A stretch of DNA of 64,000 nucleotides from Prolixibacter bellariivorans ATCC BAA-1284 (lineage in GTDB: Bacteria; Bacteroidota; Bacteroidia; Bacteroidales; Prolixibacteraceae). The stretch's first letter is position 1; every line of letters starts with the position of its first letter. The DNA is taken from positions 284,512 through 348,511 of the forward strand of contig NZ_KK211332.1 of NCBI RefSeq assembly GCF_000621705.1. Reading direction: 5' to 3'. Shown one piece after another: positions 44,259 to 54,303 of the stretch. The notes beneath the pieces were generated by a model that saw only the letters and a program-made list of their open reading frames with translations, was not told the origin of the DNA and made no database searches. A program made the translations under genes and the position numbers.

Positions 44259-45635
44259 ATGAAAATATTGATGACAAGCCTACTCCTACTCCTGATGGCT
44301 GGATGCGTTCATTCTGGTAAAAAAGAAGGGAAACAGGAAGTAGATACCGGGAAATATGCTGACCTGACCGACAATCAACTGCTGGATACTGTTCAATACC
44401 AAACCTTTCAGTATTTCTGGGACGGAGCCGAACCCAATTCCGGGATGGCCCGCGAACGAATTCACATGGACAATGTCTATCCACAGAATGACAAGAACGT
44501 TGTAACATTGGGAGGTTCCGGCTTCGGAGTAATGGCCATTCTGGTTGGTGTCGAACATGGTTTCATTACCCGCGAAGAAGCATTTACCCGTTACCGGAAA
44601 ATTGTTGATTTTCTGGCGAAAGCCGACCGGTTCCATGGTGCATGGCCGCATTGGCTGCATGGCGAAACCGGAGAGGTAAAGCCCTTCAGCAAAAAAGACG
44701 ATGGAGGCGACCTGGTCGAAACAGCCTTCATGATACAAGGTTTGCTGACAGTCGCTGAATACTTTAAAGATGGCAATGCAGCGGAACAACAACTGGCTTC
44801 CGATATTCAAACACTATGGAAAGAGGTAGACTGGAACTGGTATACCAAAGGTGGCGAAAACGTCTTGTACTGGCACTGGTCACCCAATTATGACTGGGAC
44901 ATGAATTTCCCGGTAGGCGGATACAATGAATGCCTGATTATGTACGTGCTGGCAGCTTCTTCTCCCACGCACCCGATTACTCCACGCGTATATGATAAAG
45001 GTTGGGCAAGGGATGGTGCCATTGCGCACGATACTGTTTATTATGGGCTTCACACCGTTCTCAATCATTACGAACACAACAACGATCCGGTGGGGCCGCT
45101 GTTTTGGGCACACTATTCTTATCTGGGACTGAATCCGCATGGATTATCCGATAAATACGCCGATTACTGGAAACTCAACCGGAACCATGCTCTGATCAAT
45201 TACCGCTATGCGCTAGACAATCCCAAAGGATATAAAGGTTATGGAAAAGAGCAATGGGGACTGACCTCCAGCTATTCGATGAAAGGATATGCCGGACATC
45301 ACCCCGGGGAAGCGGATTTAGGCGTGATTTCTCCGACTGCTGCACTCTCATCCTTTCCGTATACGCCTAAAGAATCGATGCAATTCCTGAAATACCTTTA
45401 TTTCAAAGCCGATTCACTGGTTGGCAAATACGGACCTTATGACGCCTACAGCGTGTCAAACCACTGGTATACGCCGCGTTATCTGGCTATCGATCAGGGG
45501 CCGATTCCAGTGATGATCGAAAACTATCGGACGGGTTTGCTCTGGAAATTATTCATGCAAAATGAAGATGTTCAAAATGGGCTGAAGAGACTGGGATTTA
45601 CCGTGACATCCGAATCCGCAAAAGCGGAAGATTGA
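44259..45635 (+). CDS. GH144-type (glycoamylase-like) lipoprotein enzyme
   Basis: A 458-residue lipoprotein (lipobox LLLLLMAGC). The whole mature part is the (alpha/alpha)6-barrel domain first called glycoamylase and now GH144, whose characterised members hydrolyse beta-1,2-glucan or sophoro-oligosaccharides. Hallmarks are YQTFQYFWDGAEP, DDGGDLVETAFMIQGL, NVLYWHWSPNY, LAASSPTHP, FWAHYSYLGLNPHG and DQGPIPVMIENYRTGLLW. It is lipid-anchored, probably at the cell surface or periplasm. It is followed 25 bp later by a second GH144 gene; the two domains share most motifs. Confidence 0.88.
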   Translation: MKILMTSLLLLLMAGCVHSGKKEGKQEVDTGKYADLTDNQLLDTVQYQTFQYFWDGAEPNSGMARERIHMDNVYPQNDKNVVTLGGSGFGVMAILVGVEHGFITREEAFTRYRKIVDFLAKADRFHGAWPHWLHGETGEVKPFSKKDDGGDLVETAFMIQGLLTVAEYFKDGNAAEQQLASDIQTLWKEVDWNWYTKGGENVLYWHWSPNYDWDMNFPVGGYNECLIMYVLAASSPTHPITPRVYDKGWARDGAIAHDTVYYGLHTVLNHYEHNNDPVGPLFWAHYSYLGLNPHGLSDKYADYWKLNRNHALINYRYALDNPKGYKGYGKEQWGLTSSYSMKGYAGHHPGEADLGVISPTAALSSFPYTPKESMQFLKYLYFKADSLVGKYGPYDAYSVSNHWYTPRYLAIDQGPIPVMIENYRTGLLWKLFMQNEDVQNGLKRLGFTVTSESAKAED

Positions 45636-45660
45636 ATTACAACCATTAACTGAACCGAAA

Positions 45661-48069
45661 ATGAATAAAAGCAGGCTAGTCGTTCTCATCATTTTAATCG
45701 GGCTTTTCCGCACCACATGGGCACAGGAAGTGACCTTCTTCACGGAAGGAACGGACGCGACTTACTACGACCAGGGACTGGTGGATGTGGCCAATCTGGG
45801 CGAAAGCACCTTCGAGCATACCTATCCTCCGGGAGCACCGCAATACGACGATAAAGTTCCCTGCTCAACCACGGCTTACCAGGGAGCTACTTCGCTGAAA
45901 TTTAATTACACCTCCTCTCCTAACGGAAACTGGAAAGCTACGATCTTTCGTAACGACTGGTCCACTGCCGATATCTCGGGAATGGATTCCATTTCGTTTT
46001 ACGTTTACACGGATAATGCCTTCCCGGCCTCAGCCTTGCCGCTAATTGGCATAAGGGCAATTCAGGCGGGTGGCACTTCCGAAGTTTCTTCCCAGCTATA
46101 CGCGCTGGCCGATTACAACAACGACCTTCAAACCGGACAATGGAACCGGGTTACCTTTCCGCTAAGCGTGATCTTTAACGATACAAACAACAGCACACTC
46201 GATTTCACGAAAGCAAAGGGAATCATTTTCAACCAATCGGAGAACGATAACAGCTCGAGGCTGATCCTGCTCGATGAAATTACCGCATTCAAAAGTATCA
46301 GCGAAGTACCGGCAGTCACCGGGCTAACTGCCAAAGGTTACGACAGTCATGCTGAGTTGAACTGGACCATTCCTATGAACGATTTGTCTTACCAGATTTA
46401 TGCGTCATTCGATGGTGGTCAGACTTTCGAACTCAGAGGCGAAACCGCGCAGAATTATTACCTCGACTTTGTCCCGGCAAGTGCAAAAAACTCAACCGTC
46501 ACTTACCGTGTTATTGCGACAACACAAGGAAAAGAATCCACTCCAGCTGAGCAGACGGCTACTCTAAGAGACTTTACGGATGATGAGTTGCTGGACATGA
46601 CCGAACGGTATGCGTTTCGCTATTTCTGGGACGGCGCTCACCAAGCAACCGGCATGGCGCTGGAACGCTCCAACGGTAGTGGAACAACGGCTGCTTCGGG
46701 TGCCACCGGAATGGGCCTCATGGCTATGATAGTGGCTTATGAACGGGAATATCGGCCTCGCGACGAAATCAAGGACCGAATTCTAAAAATCCTGAATTTC
46801 CTCGAAAACTGTGACCGTCACCACGGAGCATGGTCCCACTGGTACGATGCCGACACATATAAAACAAAGCCCTTCAGTGCCGATGACGACGGCGGCGACC
46901 TGGTCGAAACCTCCTATGTGGTGCAAGGCCTCATTGCTCTAAAAAACTACTTCACGGGAACGGATGACAAATCGGTTCAAATCAGACAAAAGGCTGACGA
47001 GCTTTGGAAAGGCGTAGACTGGGACTGGTACCGGCAGGATGGGCAAAATGTGCTGTATTGGCACTGGTCTCCCAACTACGGTTTCGCCAAAAACATGAAA
47101 GTGCAGGGCTGGGATGAGTGCCTCACGACGTATCTGATGGCAGCCGCCTCTCCTACGCACGGCATCCCCAAAGAGGTGTATGAGCAGGGATGGGCTCGTA
47201 ACGGTAGTATAGTCAACCCACGAACGTACTACGATTTTCCCATCAGTTTGTCACCCGATTGGGGCGGTCCGTTGTTTTGGATTCACTACTCCTTTCTGGG
47301 CATCAATCCGCACGGTTTGAAAGACCAATATGCCGACTACTGGCAGGAGAATGTCAACACGGCGAAGATTCATCACGCCTACGCAGTCGACAATCCAAAG
47401 AATTTCCCGAATTACAGCGACAAGTGTTGGGGCCTCACCGCCAGCGATGATCCGGATGGCTACTCCGCACACCGGCCATATGACAACGACAACGGAACCA
47501 TCAGCCCGACGGCGGCTCTGGCCAGCATGCCTTATACGCCCGCTGAATCCCTGAAGGCATTAAAATATTTCTATCGCGAGCGCGGACAGAAACTATTTGG
47601 CTTGTACGGACCTTATGACGCCTTCAATGATAACGTAAACTGGGTGCAACCAGCCTACATCGGAATCGATCAAGGTCCCATTGTGGTGATGATTGAAAAC
47701 TACCGGACCGGTTTGCTTTGGAACACCCTGATGAAGGATAGCGACGTACAGGCCGGATTAGATGAGCTCGGCTTTCAGTACCAAACCTCAACCGACGCAA
47801 ACGATATTCTCAGTAACAAACAGGAATTCAGCGTATATCCGAATCCGGGAAGCGGACAGGTAACCATCTACTTTCCGGCTGTCAATACACAGCGTTCCGT
47901 TGATGTGAATGTTTTCTCTCTCGACGGACGGATGGTGTTGAAGAAAAACATAACAGGCTCCGGTACTGAGATTTTTTTCGACTGTTCTGCTTTGCCCGAC
48001 GGGATGTACATCCTGCAACTCGTCAACGGTAACAACTATGGCCAAACCAAACTGGTCATTCAGAAATAA
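45661..48069 (+). CDS. Multidomain GH144-type enzyme with T9SS sorting domain
   Basis: An 802-residue secreted enzyme. A signal peptide (VVLIILIGLFRTTWA) is followed by a beta-sandwich carbohydrate-binding-like domain (residues 25-205), an Fn3-like domain (about 215-300) and the GH144 catalytic domain (310-710). The GH144 part contains DDDGGDLVETSYVVQGL, NVLYWHWSPNYG, AAASPTHG and DQGPIVVMIENYRTGLLW. The end is a type A Por-secretion C-terminal domain (YPNPGSGQVTIYF and LPDGMYILQLVNG). It should be exported by the type IX system and act outside the cell. It lies between the lipoprotein GH144 gene and GH3. Confidence 0.9.
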   Translation: MNKSRLVVLIILIGLFRTTWAQEVTFFTEGTDATYYDQGLVDVANLGESTFEHTYPPGAPQYDDKVPCSTTAYQGATSLKFNYTSSPNGNWKATIFRNDWSTADISGMDSISFYVYTDNAFPASALPLIGIRAIQAGGTSEVSSQLYALADYNNDLQTGQWNRVTFPLSVIFNDTNNSTLDFTKAKGIIFNQSENDNSSRLILLDEITAFKSISEVPAVTGLTAKGYDSHAELNWTIPMNDLSYQIYASFDGGQTFELRGETAQNYYLDFVPASAKNSTVTYRVIATTQGKESTPAEQTATLRDFTDDELLDMTERYAFRYFWDGAHQATGMALERSNGSGTTAASGATGMGLMAMIVAYEREYRPRDEIKDRILKILNFLENCDRHHGAWSHWYDADTYKTKPFSADDDGGDLVETSYVVQGLIALKNYFTGTDDKSVQIRQKADELWKGVDWDWYRQDGQNVLYWHWSPNYGFAKNMKVQGWDECLTTYLMAAASPTHGIPKEVYEQGWARNGSIVNPRTYYDFPISLSPDWGGPLFWIHYSFLGINPHGLKDQYADYWQENVNTAKIHHAYAVDNPKNFPNYSDKCWGLTASDDPDGYSAHRPYDNDNGTISPTAALASMPYTPAESLKALKYFYRERGQKLFGLYGPYDAFNDNVNWVQPAYIGIDQGPIVVMIENYRTGLLWNTLMKDSDVQAGLDELGFQYQTSTDANDILSNKQEFSVYPNPGSGQVTIYFPAVNTQRSVDVNVFSLDGRMVLKKNITGSGTEIFFDCSALPDGMYILQLVNGNNYGQTKLVIQK

Positions 48070-48121
48070 GTTGAAACCGTAGTTTGAGCGATAAGGAAAA
48101 ACGATAAAGACTAAATACACT

Positions 48122-50467
48122 ATGAAGCAACGAGTGAAAAGGCCCATATCAATTTTGATGTGGTTGACGAGATGGACAAAAAAGCTAAAGCGAAGATTTT
48201 ATCTGCCGGTAGTGCTGCCAATTTTGGTTGTAGCTTGCACGTCGACAAACCAGCAGTCTCCAATGGATCAAAAGATTGATGCTTTGATGCAGCAGATGAC
48301 GCTTGAAGAAAAAATTGGACAACTGAACTTACCCGGTGCAGGTGACATTACCACGGGAGAAGCAACTAATTCCGACATTGCCACCAAAATAAAGAATGGT
48401 GAAGTGGGCGGACTTTTCAATATCAAAACCGCTGCAAAGATTCGCGAAGTACAAAAGATTGCCGTTGAGCAAAGCCGGATGAAAATTCCGTTGATCTTTG
48501 GTATGGATGTCGTTCACGGTTACGAGACAGTTTTCCCAATTCCTTTGGGACTTTCTTGTAGCTGGGACATGTCCCTGATTGAACGATCGGCTCACATCGC
48601 AGCCATTGAGGCCAGTGCCGACGGAATCTGCTGGACCTTCTCTCCGATGGTTGATATTTCGCGTGACCCGCGCTGGGGACGAGTAGCCGAAGGAAGCGGT
48701 GAGGATCCGTACCTTGGAGCCGAGATTGCCAAAGCCATGGTAAAAGGCTATCAAGGCGATTCGCTGACGAAAAACAACACGATTATGGCGTGCGTGAAGC
48801 ATTTCGCTTTGTACGGCGCAGTGGAAGCCGGCCGTGATTACAACACCACCGATATGAGTCGTATCCGCATGTACAACGAATACTTTCCGCCTTATAAAGC
48901 TGCGGTGGATGCAGGAGCCAGAAGTGTGATGACTTCTTTTAATGAGATTGATGGTATCCCGGCCAGCGCCAACAAATGGTTACTGACCGAGGTTCTGCGC
49001 AAGCAATGGGGTTTTAAAGGCTTCGTGGCAACCGATTTTACTGCCATTAATGAGATGGTCTCTCATGGCTTAGGCGATTTACAAACGGTTTCGGCGTTGG
49101 CGCTGAAAGCCGGTGTCGACATGGACATGGTAGGCGAAGGTTTCGTTACGACACTAAAAAAATCGCTGGAAGAAGGAAAAATCACACAGGATGAAATTGA
49201 TCGTGCCTGCCGCCTCGTTCTCGAAGCCAAATACAAGTTGGGACTTTTCGATGATCCGTATCGCTACTGCGATACAGAAAGAGCAAAAGAAGACATTTTC
49301 ACGCCTGAACACCGTCGGATTGCACGTGAGACGGCTGCTCAGAGTTTTGTTTTACTGAAAAATCACCAGAATATTTTGCCATTACAGAAAAAGGGAACCA
49401 TCGCCCTCGTTGGACCTTTAGCCAATAACCGCGAAAACATGGACGGGACCTGGAGTGTGGCAGGCGATTTCAAAAATTCAGTTTCGCTGCTGGACGGCAT
49501 CCGGAATGTAGCGGGTGACAAGGTGAAAGTGATTTACGCCAGGGGCACCAACGTGGTTGCCGACTCAGCACTGGAAGCGCGCGTAAGCATATTTGGTAAA
49601 CCCACCTACCGGGATAACCGTCCGGCTGATGTAATGATTCGTGAAGCGGTCAATGCGGCCCGCAAAGCTGACGTGGTTGTAGCAGCCTTGGGCGAAGCCG
49701 CTGAAATGAGCGGGGAAAGCTCCAGCATGTCGCATATTGAGCTACCTGAAAACCAGCGCGAACTACTTAAAGCGTTACTCAAAACAGGAAAGCCGGTGGT
49801 GATGGTGCTCTTTAATGGTCGCCCAATGGCCATTAAGTGGGAACAGGAACATGTTCCCGCCATCCTCGATGTGTGGTTTGGTGGAACAGAAGCCGGTAAC
49901 GCTATTGCAGATGTGCTTTTTGGCGATGTCAACCCTTCCGGGAAACTGACGGCTACGTTCCCGCAAAACCTGGGACAAGTACCGATCTACTACAACCACA
50001 AAAATACAGGTCGGCCGCTTCCGGAAGGAAAATGGTTCACGAAATTCCGCTCCGACTATCTTGATGTTTCGAATGATCCGCTTTACCCGTTTGGATTTGG
50101 CCTGAGTTATACTACCTTCGATTATGGTAAGATGAAGCTGAGTAGCGACTCCCTAACAGGTGATCAGACGTTAACCGTTTCAGTTCCGGTAACCAATGCG
50201 GGAGACAGGGATGGCAAAGAGGTGGTTCAGCTCTACATCCGCGATATGGTGGGAAGCGTAACCCGTCCGGTGAAGGAATTGAAAGGATTTCAGAAAATCG
50301 ACCTGAAAGCTGGCGAAACCCATACAATAACTTTCAACATCACTCCCGACGACCTGAAGTTTTACAACTACGATTTGAAATACGACTGGGAACCGGGTGA
50401 GTTCGAAATCATGGTTGGCGGAAATTCAAGAGATGTACAATCAGCCAGGATAAACTGGCAGAAATAA
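48122..50467 (+). CDS. GH3-family beta-glucosidase lipoprotein
   Basis: A 781-residue enzyme with a lipoprotein signal (LPVVLPILVVAC, Cys39). Residues 50-385 form the (beta/alpha)8 domain with K226-H-F (GH3 signature) and nucleophile Asp305 in GFVATDFTAIN, where most GH3 have SDW. Residues 400-650 form the alpha/beta sandwich with the acid/base-containing segment, and residues 660-780 the Fn3-like tail. It should cleave terminal beta-glucosyl residues, here perhaps sophorose or beta-1,2-gluco-oligosaccharides made by the GH144 enzymes. Unusually long, basic N-terminus before the signal core. Confidence 0.92.
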   Translation: MKQRVKRPISILMWLTRWTKKLKRRFYLPVVLPILVVACTSTNQQSPMDQKIDALMQQMTLEEKIGQLNLPGAGDITTGEATNSDIATKIKNGEVGGLFNIKTAAKIREVQKIAVEQSRMKIPLIFGMDVVHGYETVFPIPLGLSCSWDMSLIERSAHIAAIEASADGICWTFSPMVDISRDPRWGRVAEGSGEDPYLGAEIAKAMVKGYQGDSLTKNNTIMACVKHFALYGAVEAGRDYNTTDMSRIRMYNEYFPPYKAAVDAGARSVMTSFNEIDGIPASANKWLLTEVLRKQWGFKGFVATDFTAINEMVSHGLGDLQTVSALALKAGVDMDMVGEGFVTTLKKSLEEGKITQDEIDRACRLVLEAKYKLGLFDDPYRYCDTERAKEDIFTPEHRRIARETAAQSFVLLKNHQNILPLQKKGTIALVGPLANNRENMDGTWSVAGDFKNSVSLLDGIRNVAGDKVKVIYARGTNVVADSALEARVSIFGKPTYRDNRPADVMIREAVNAARKADVVVAALGEAAEMSGESSSMSHIELPENQRELLKALLKTGKPVVMVLFNGRPMAIKWEQEHVPAILDVWFGGTEAGNAIADVLFGDVNPSGKLTATFPQNLGQVPIYYNHKNTGRPLPEGKWFTKFRSDYLDVSNDPLYPFGFGLSYTTFDYGKMKLSSDSLTGDQTLTVSVPVTNAGDRDGKEVVQLYIRDMVGSVTRPVKELKGFQKIDLKAGETHTITFNITPDDLKFYNYDLKYDWEPGEFEIMVGGNSRDVQSARINWQK

Positions 50468-50485
50468 CTCGCTAAACACTAGGTT

Positions 50486-52105
50486 ATGGAATCTCATCGT
50501 TTAAAAGGGAAAACACTTGCAGCCGCCGGCCTGGGTGCTTTAAGTTTGTTCTCTGCCTGTACCCAAAAGACACCGGAGCCTAAAAAGCCCAACATCATTT
50601 TCATCATGAGTGATGATCATGCCTACCAGGCCATCAGTGCATACGATCAAAAGCTGATTCAAACGCCCAACATTGACCAAATTGCCAACCAGGGAGCACG
50701 TTTCGATCACTGCTTCGTCACCAATTCCCTTTGCAGCCCAAGCCGTGCTGTGATTCTTACCGGCCAGTACAGCCACCGTACCGGCGCCAGGGACAACTCT
50801 TTTTCCATGCGCATCGATTCGGGGATACCCACTTTCCCTATGCTGTTGCAGAAAGTGGGTTACCAAACTGCCATCGTTGGAAAATGGCACCTGCTCAACA
50901 AACCGAAAGGGTTCAATTACTCTTCCATCCTGATTGGTCAGGGGAATTATTATAACCCCGATTTTATTACCAATGGCGACACAGCCCGGGCGCACGGCTA
51001 TGCGACTGACATTACCATGGACAAAGCGCTTAATTGGCTTTCGAGTATGCGGGATAAGAACAGTCCATTCTGTCTGATGATTCACAACAAGGCGCCGCAC
51101 CGCGACTGGCTGCCAGATACGACGGATTTCCATGAATTCAGCAAAGACCTTCCTTTGCCGGCCACGTTATTCGACGACTATTCCGGACGTGGAAAAGCCG
51201 CTCACGAACAGATGATGGAAATTGACAAAAACATGCATTTGTATAATGACCTGAAATATAATGCATCGGGACCGATACCCAACGACGCACCTTCCGATTT
51301 GCACCGTGAGCTTAACCGCATGGACAGTGCTCAGCGTGCCACCGTACTCCGGTTTTACGCCAACGAAGATGCCCAGGTAGATACCTCGAAAATGACGCAC
51401 CGGGAATTCGTTATCTGGAAATATCAACGATACGTCAAAGATTACCTCCGGTGTATCCGTTCCGTTGATCGGAATGTGGGCCGGTTGCTGGATTACTTGA
51501 AACAGGCTGGATTGCTCGATAATACCCTGATTGTCTACACCTCTGACCAGGGGATGTATTTAGGTGAGCACGGCTGGTTTGATAAACGGTTCATGTACAA
51601 ACAGTCGTTCCGGACGCCGCTGCTGATGCGCTATCCGCCCAAAATCAAGCCTGGCACCCTTGTCGATGGCATGGCAATGAATCTCGATTTTGGTCCAACT
51701 TTCCTCGACCTGGCAGGTATTCCGAAACCGGACTACATGCAGGGAACCTCATTGGTACCGTTATTTAGTGGAGAAGCACCGGCAAACTGGAGAAAGGCGG
51801 TTTACTATCATTTCTATGAATATCCCGGCTGGCATGCCGTGAAAAGACATTACGGTATCCGGACACAGCGCTATAAACTCATCCACTTCTATTACAATGT
51901 CAACGAATGGGAGTTATATGATCTCAAAAACGATCCGGACGAAATGCAGAATGTATACGACAACCCGGATTACAGGCAAGTCAGGGATTCGCTGACCGTT
52001 CAGTTGCGCTTACTGCAAAAGAAATACGGGGATTCCGACTCACTGGCAGAGAAATTTTTGGAGCATGATAAACCAATGATGGATAGATTTAAGAACGTTT
52101 ATTAA
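50486..52105 (+). CDS. Formylglycine-dependent sulfatase-family lipoprotein
   Basis: A 539-residue enzyme with a lipoprotein signal (ALSLFSAC, Cys25). Metal-binding Asp43-Asp44 (MSDDHAYQ) and the maturation motif C83-S-P-S-R87 with LTGQYSHRTG are those of type I (S1) sulfatases; Cys83 is converted to formylglycine by an anaerobic or aerobic maturase not in this window. The FDKRFMYKQSFRTPLLMRYP stretch resembles N-acetylglucosamine-6-sulfatase-type members. It ends the PUL operon, 19 bp after GH3. Since sulfatases and phosphodiesterases share the fold, a phosphodiester substrate is possible. Confidence 0.9.
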   Translation: MESHRLKGKTLAAAGLGALSLFSACTQKTPEPKKPNIIFIMSDDHAYQAISAYDQKLIQTPNIDQIANQGARFDHCFVTNSLCSPSRAVILTGQYSHRTGARDNSFSMRIDSGIPTFPMLLQKVGYQTAIVGKWHLLNKPKGFNYSSILIGQGNYYNPDFITNGDTARAHGYATDITMDKALNWLSSMRDKNSPFCLMIHNKAPHRDWLPDTTDFHEFSKDLPLPATLFDDYSGRGKAAHEQMMEIDKNMHLYNDLKYNASGPIPNDAPSDLHRELNRMDSAQRATVLRFYANEDAQVDTSKMTHREFVIWKYQRYVKDYLRCIRSVDRNVGRLLDYLKQAGLLDNTLIVYTSDQGMYLGEHGWFDKRFMYKQSFRTPLLMRYPPKIKPGTLVDGMAMNLDFGPTFLDLAGIPKPDYMQGTSLVPLFSGEAPANWRKAVYYHFYEYPGWHAVKRHYGIRTQRYKLIHFYYNVNEWELYDLKNDPDEMQNVYDNPDYRQVRDSLTVQLRLLQKKYGDSDSLAEKFLEHDKPMMDRFKNVY

Positions 52106-52166
52106 TGAACGTGAGACATTGGATTGATTCTATCTGAAAGCCAACTATCCATCTAAGTGTAGAATT

Positions 52167-52205
52167 CCCCGCCTGATGCATTGCAACGGGCGGGGATATT
52201 TTTTA
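52167..52205. terminator. Terminator at the end of the PUL operon
   Basis: CCCCGCC and GGGCGGGG arms form a GC-rich stem with a 14-base loop followed by ATATTTTTT on the plus strand. It ends the plus-strand PUL and lies at the 3' end of the convergent gene at 52203-54002. Confidence 0.88.
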
Positions 52206-54002
52206 CTTCAAACTTTCAATTTCTCCTACCAGACGTTGCAGCGTCTTTTTGCTGTTGTCCAGTTCGGTTAAAATGCCTGCTTTGGTGTCGTTGAATTTCT
52301 CTTTCGCTGAACTAAACAGTCCCTGGTAATAGGTAATTCCTTTATCGAGATTATTCGCAAAAGAAGATAAGTATTTTTCCTGTTTTGCAGTCACCGATTT
52401 TTTAGTCTCGTCTACTTTATCCTTCAGGTAATCGAGGTAAATCTTCAGTTCTTTTACAAACATATTGGGTCGGTCAGCCCGCGCCATCATATTACCGCGA
52501 CCATAAATGTGATCGGTAATCTCTCTCAGACTAACTACTTTATCAAAATAGGCCATATTCGGTCCGGGACAAACGGATACTCCTTCTCCTTCGTCAATGG
52601 TGTCGAGATGGTGTGCTTTCAACGCCGAGGTTCCCAGTCCTACACAAATACACGATTTATCGATGATCTGGTCTACTTTTTCCTGGTAAGCTTCCGGTGT
52701 CATACCCTCTTTATCCAGCTCTTTCATTTTCAGCAGCTGGTAATGACGAGAGGCCGGACAAATTCCCTTTTCGGTGAATTCATTATTCAGCGCCACATAT
52801 TTTTTCGGACACGGACTTCCCGGCTTGCCACCTTCGGCCCAGGCCATTTTCTCTACATCTTTCGTGTTACCACGAAGATTATTAAACGGCACGCCCAATG
52901 GCGATATATTACTTAGGTACAAATCGCCCTCTTTGGCATCTGCCAACTTGTTCATGGTTTCATCATCCACGCTGGTGGCTTCCGGAACCAACAGAAAGGG
53001 TGACCCCCATCCCACTGAATCAATCTGATAATGATCGATGAGGAATTCGTGCTCTTCAGCGGTACCAACACCTCCCTGAGCCGTAATTTTCAGTGGAAGT
53101 TCTTTCTCCGGAACTACACGGTTTTTTGCAGTAAGGGCCTGTACCATGATTTCGTGCACCCCCTGAATCAAGTCTTTCCGGTTGTCCCGGAATTCGGCCA
53201 GGATGGGTCCCATCAGGTTACCTTCGGTGGCAAAAGCATGACCACCGCAGTTCAATCCCGATTCAACCCGGTATTCCGAAACCCACAATCCCTTTTTTGC
53301 CAGAAATTTTCCCTGGATGAAAGCAGAACGGTAATCACTTACCTTCAGCACAATTTTCTTTTGAATGTAACCGCTGGCATCCGGATAGAAGTCATCGAAA
53401 TTTTCCAGGTAACTGTACAAACGCGGATTCATCCCCGCCGAGAGGACAATGCTCGAATGCAAATTGCTTTGGGCAAATCCACGCAACGCAGCGTGCGCAT
53501 CGTTATATTCAACCGGCAGTTTTTCCTTTTTCAGGTAATTGTCTTTATCAATCTTGGTCATGATGTTCACGTCGATGCTTCCCAGCGAAAGATTCTCCCG
53601 GAGCCAACTACCAACTTCATCCCAATTGACATATTTTGCCGTTCGCTTTTTGAACTCCTGCTTGATGGACGAGCTATCCGGCAACATGTTGATATATTCC
53701 CTTATCTCCTCTCTCTTCCCCAATGCCGCACTTTTCAACTCTTCGAGCTTGCGTTCCGCCACACTGTTCATCAGGTTGAGATAGGAAGTAATCCGCTTAG
53801 CCCGGAAATCTTCAATCTTCTCCGTGATTTCCTGGTAAGGCATTTCGAACTTCTCGCAATACATTTTGCGCAGTTTCTCCAACAGCATGTCGTCCACCAG
53901 TGAAATGACGGAATCAATGCCCAGATGCGCAACTTTTAAGGGGGTATCAATGGTATATCCAATTCCCATAACAGGAATATGAAACGAGTGAGTGTTTGCC
54001 AT
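52203..54002 (-). CDS. Large cysteine-containing protein, possibly FMN/TIM-barrel type
   Basis: A 599-residue protein, cytosolic (no signal). The start HIPVMGIGYTIDTPLKVAHLGI and the segment ITAQGGVGTAEEHEFLIDHYQIDSVGWGSPFLLVPEA resemble the phosphate-binding strands of FMN-dependent TIM-barrel enzymes such as nitronate monooxygenase or PfaD-like proteins. Six cysteines lie in short conserved-looking motifs (C252-G-G-H, SPC398PKKY, GIC415PASR, C451-I-C453, C478-PGP), suggesting an iron-sulfur cluster. Residues 505-599 are Lys/Glu-rich and coiled-coil-like. I do not recognise a characterised family. Single gene. Confidence 0.75.
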   Translation of the reverse strand: MANTHSFHIPVMGIGYTIDTPLKVAHLGIDSVISLVDDMLLEKLRKMYCEKFEMPYQEITEKIEDFRAKRITSYLNLMNSVAERKLEELKSAALGKREEIREYINMLPDSSSIKQEFKKRTAKYVNWDEVGSWLRENLSLGSIDVNIMTKIDKDNYLKKEKLPVEYNDAHAALRGFAQSNLHSSIVLSAGMNPRLYSYLENFDDFYPDASGYIQKKIVLKVSDYRSAFIQGKFLAKKGLWVSEYRVESGLNCGGHAFATEGNLMGPILAEFRDNRKDLIQGVHEIMVQALTAKNRVVPEKELPLKITAQGGVGTAEEHEFLIDHYQIDSVGWGSPFLLVPEATSVDDETMNKLADAKEGDLYLSNISPLGVPFNNLRGNTKDVEKMAWAEGGKPGSPCPKKYVALNNEFTEKGICPASRHYQLLKMKELDKEGMTPEAYQEKVDQIIDKSCICVGLGTSALKAHHLDTIDEGEGVSVCPGPNMAYFDKVVSLREITDHIYGRGNMMARADRPNMFVKELKIYLDYLKDKVDETKKSVTAKQEKYLSSFANNLDKGITYYQGLFSSAKEKFNDTKAGILTELDNSKKTLQRLVGEIESLK

Positions 54003-54303
54003 AATGTAGTTTGTTATTCAGTAAACGTTGGAATCTACGGGTAGGGTGGCTTACGGGTATTCTCTTTTTGACCTTTGGGAACTTCCGGCAGGTGGGAAAT
54101 TATCTCTTCTTCCTCTTCAAATCCTTCATGCCGCCACTGCGTGTCAGGCAACGTTCAGCTTTTTATTTATTCATGCTATTGTCATTCAATTGGCACAAGA
54201 TAGCTGAAATTTAAGCGCATCAGCGATTTGCCTGCTTATATAGACTTCTTCTGCATTACGCTTAGCGATTTCAGGTTGAGCTGCGAGGGTTCAGGTTAAA
54301 GGG

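Noticed and set aside
54011-54214. 67-residue open frame after the cysteine-rich protein gene
   Set aside because: No recognisable domain, aromatic-rich random composition, and position in a repeat-filled gap.
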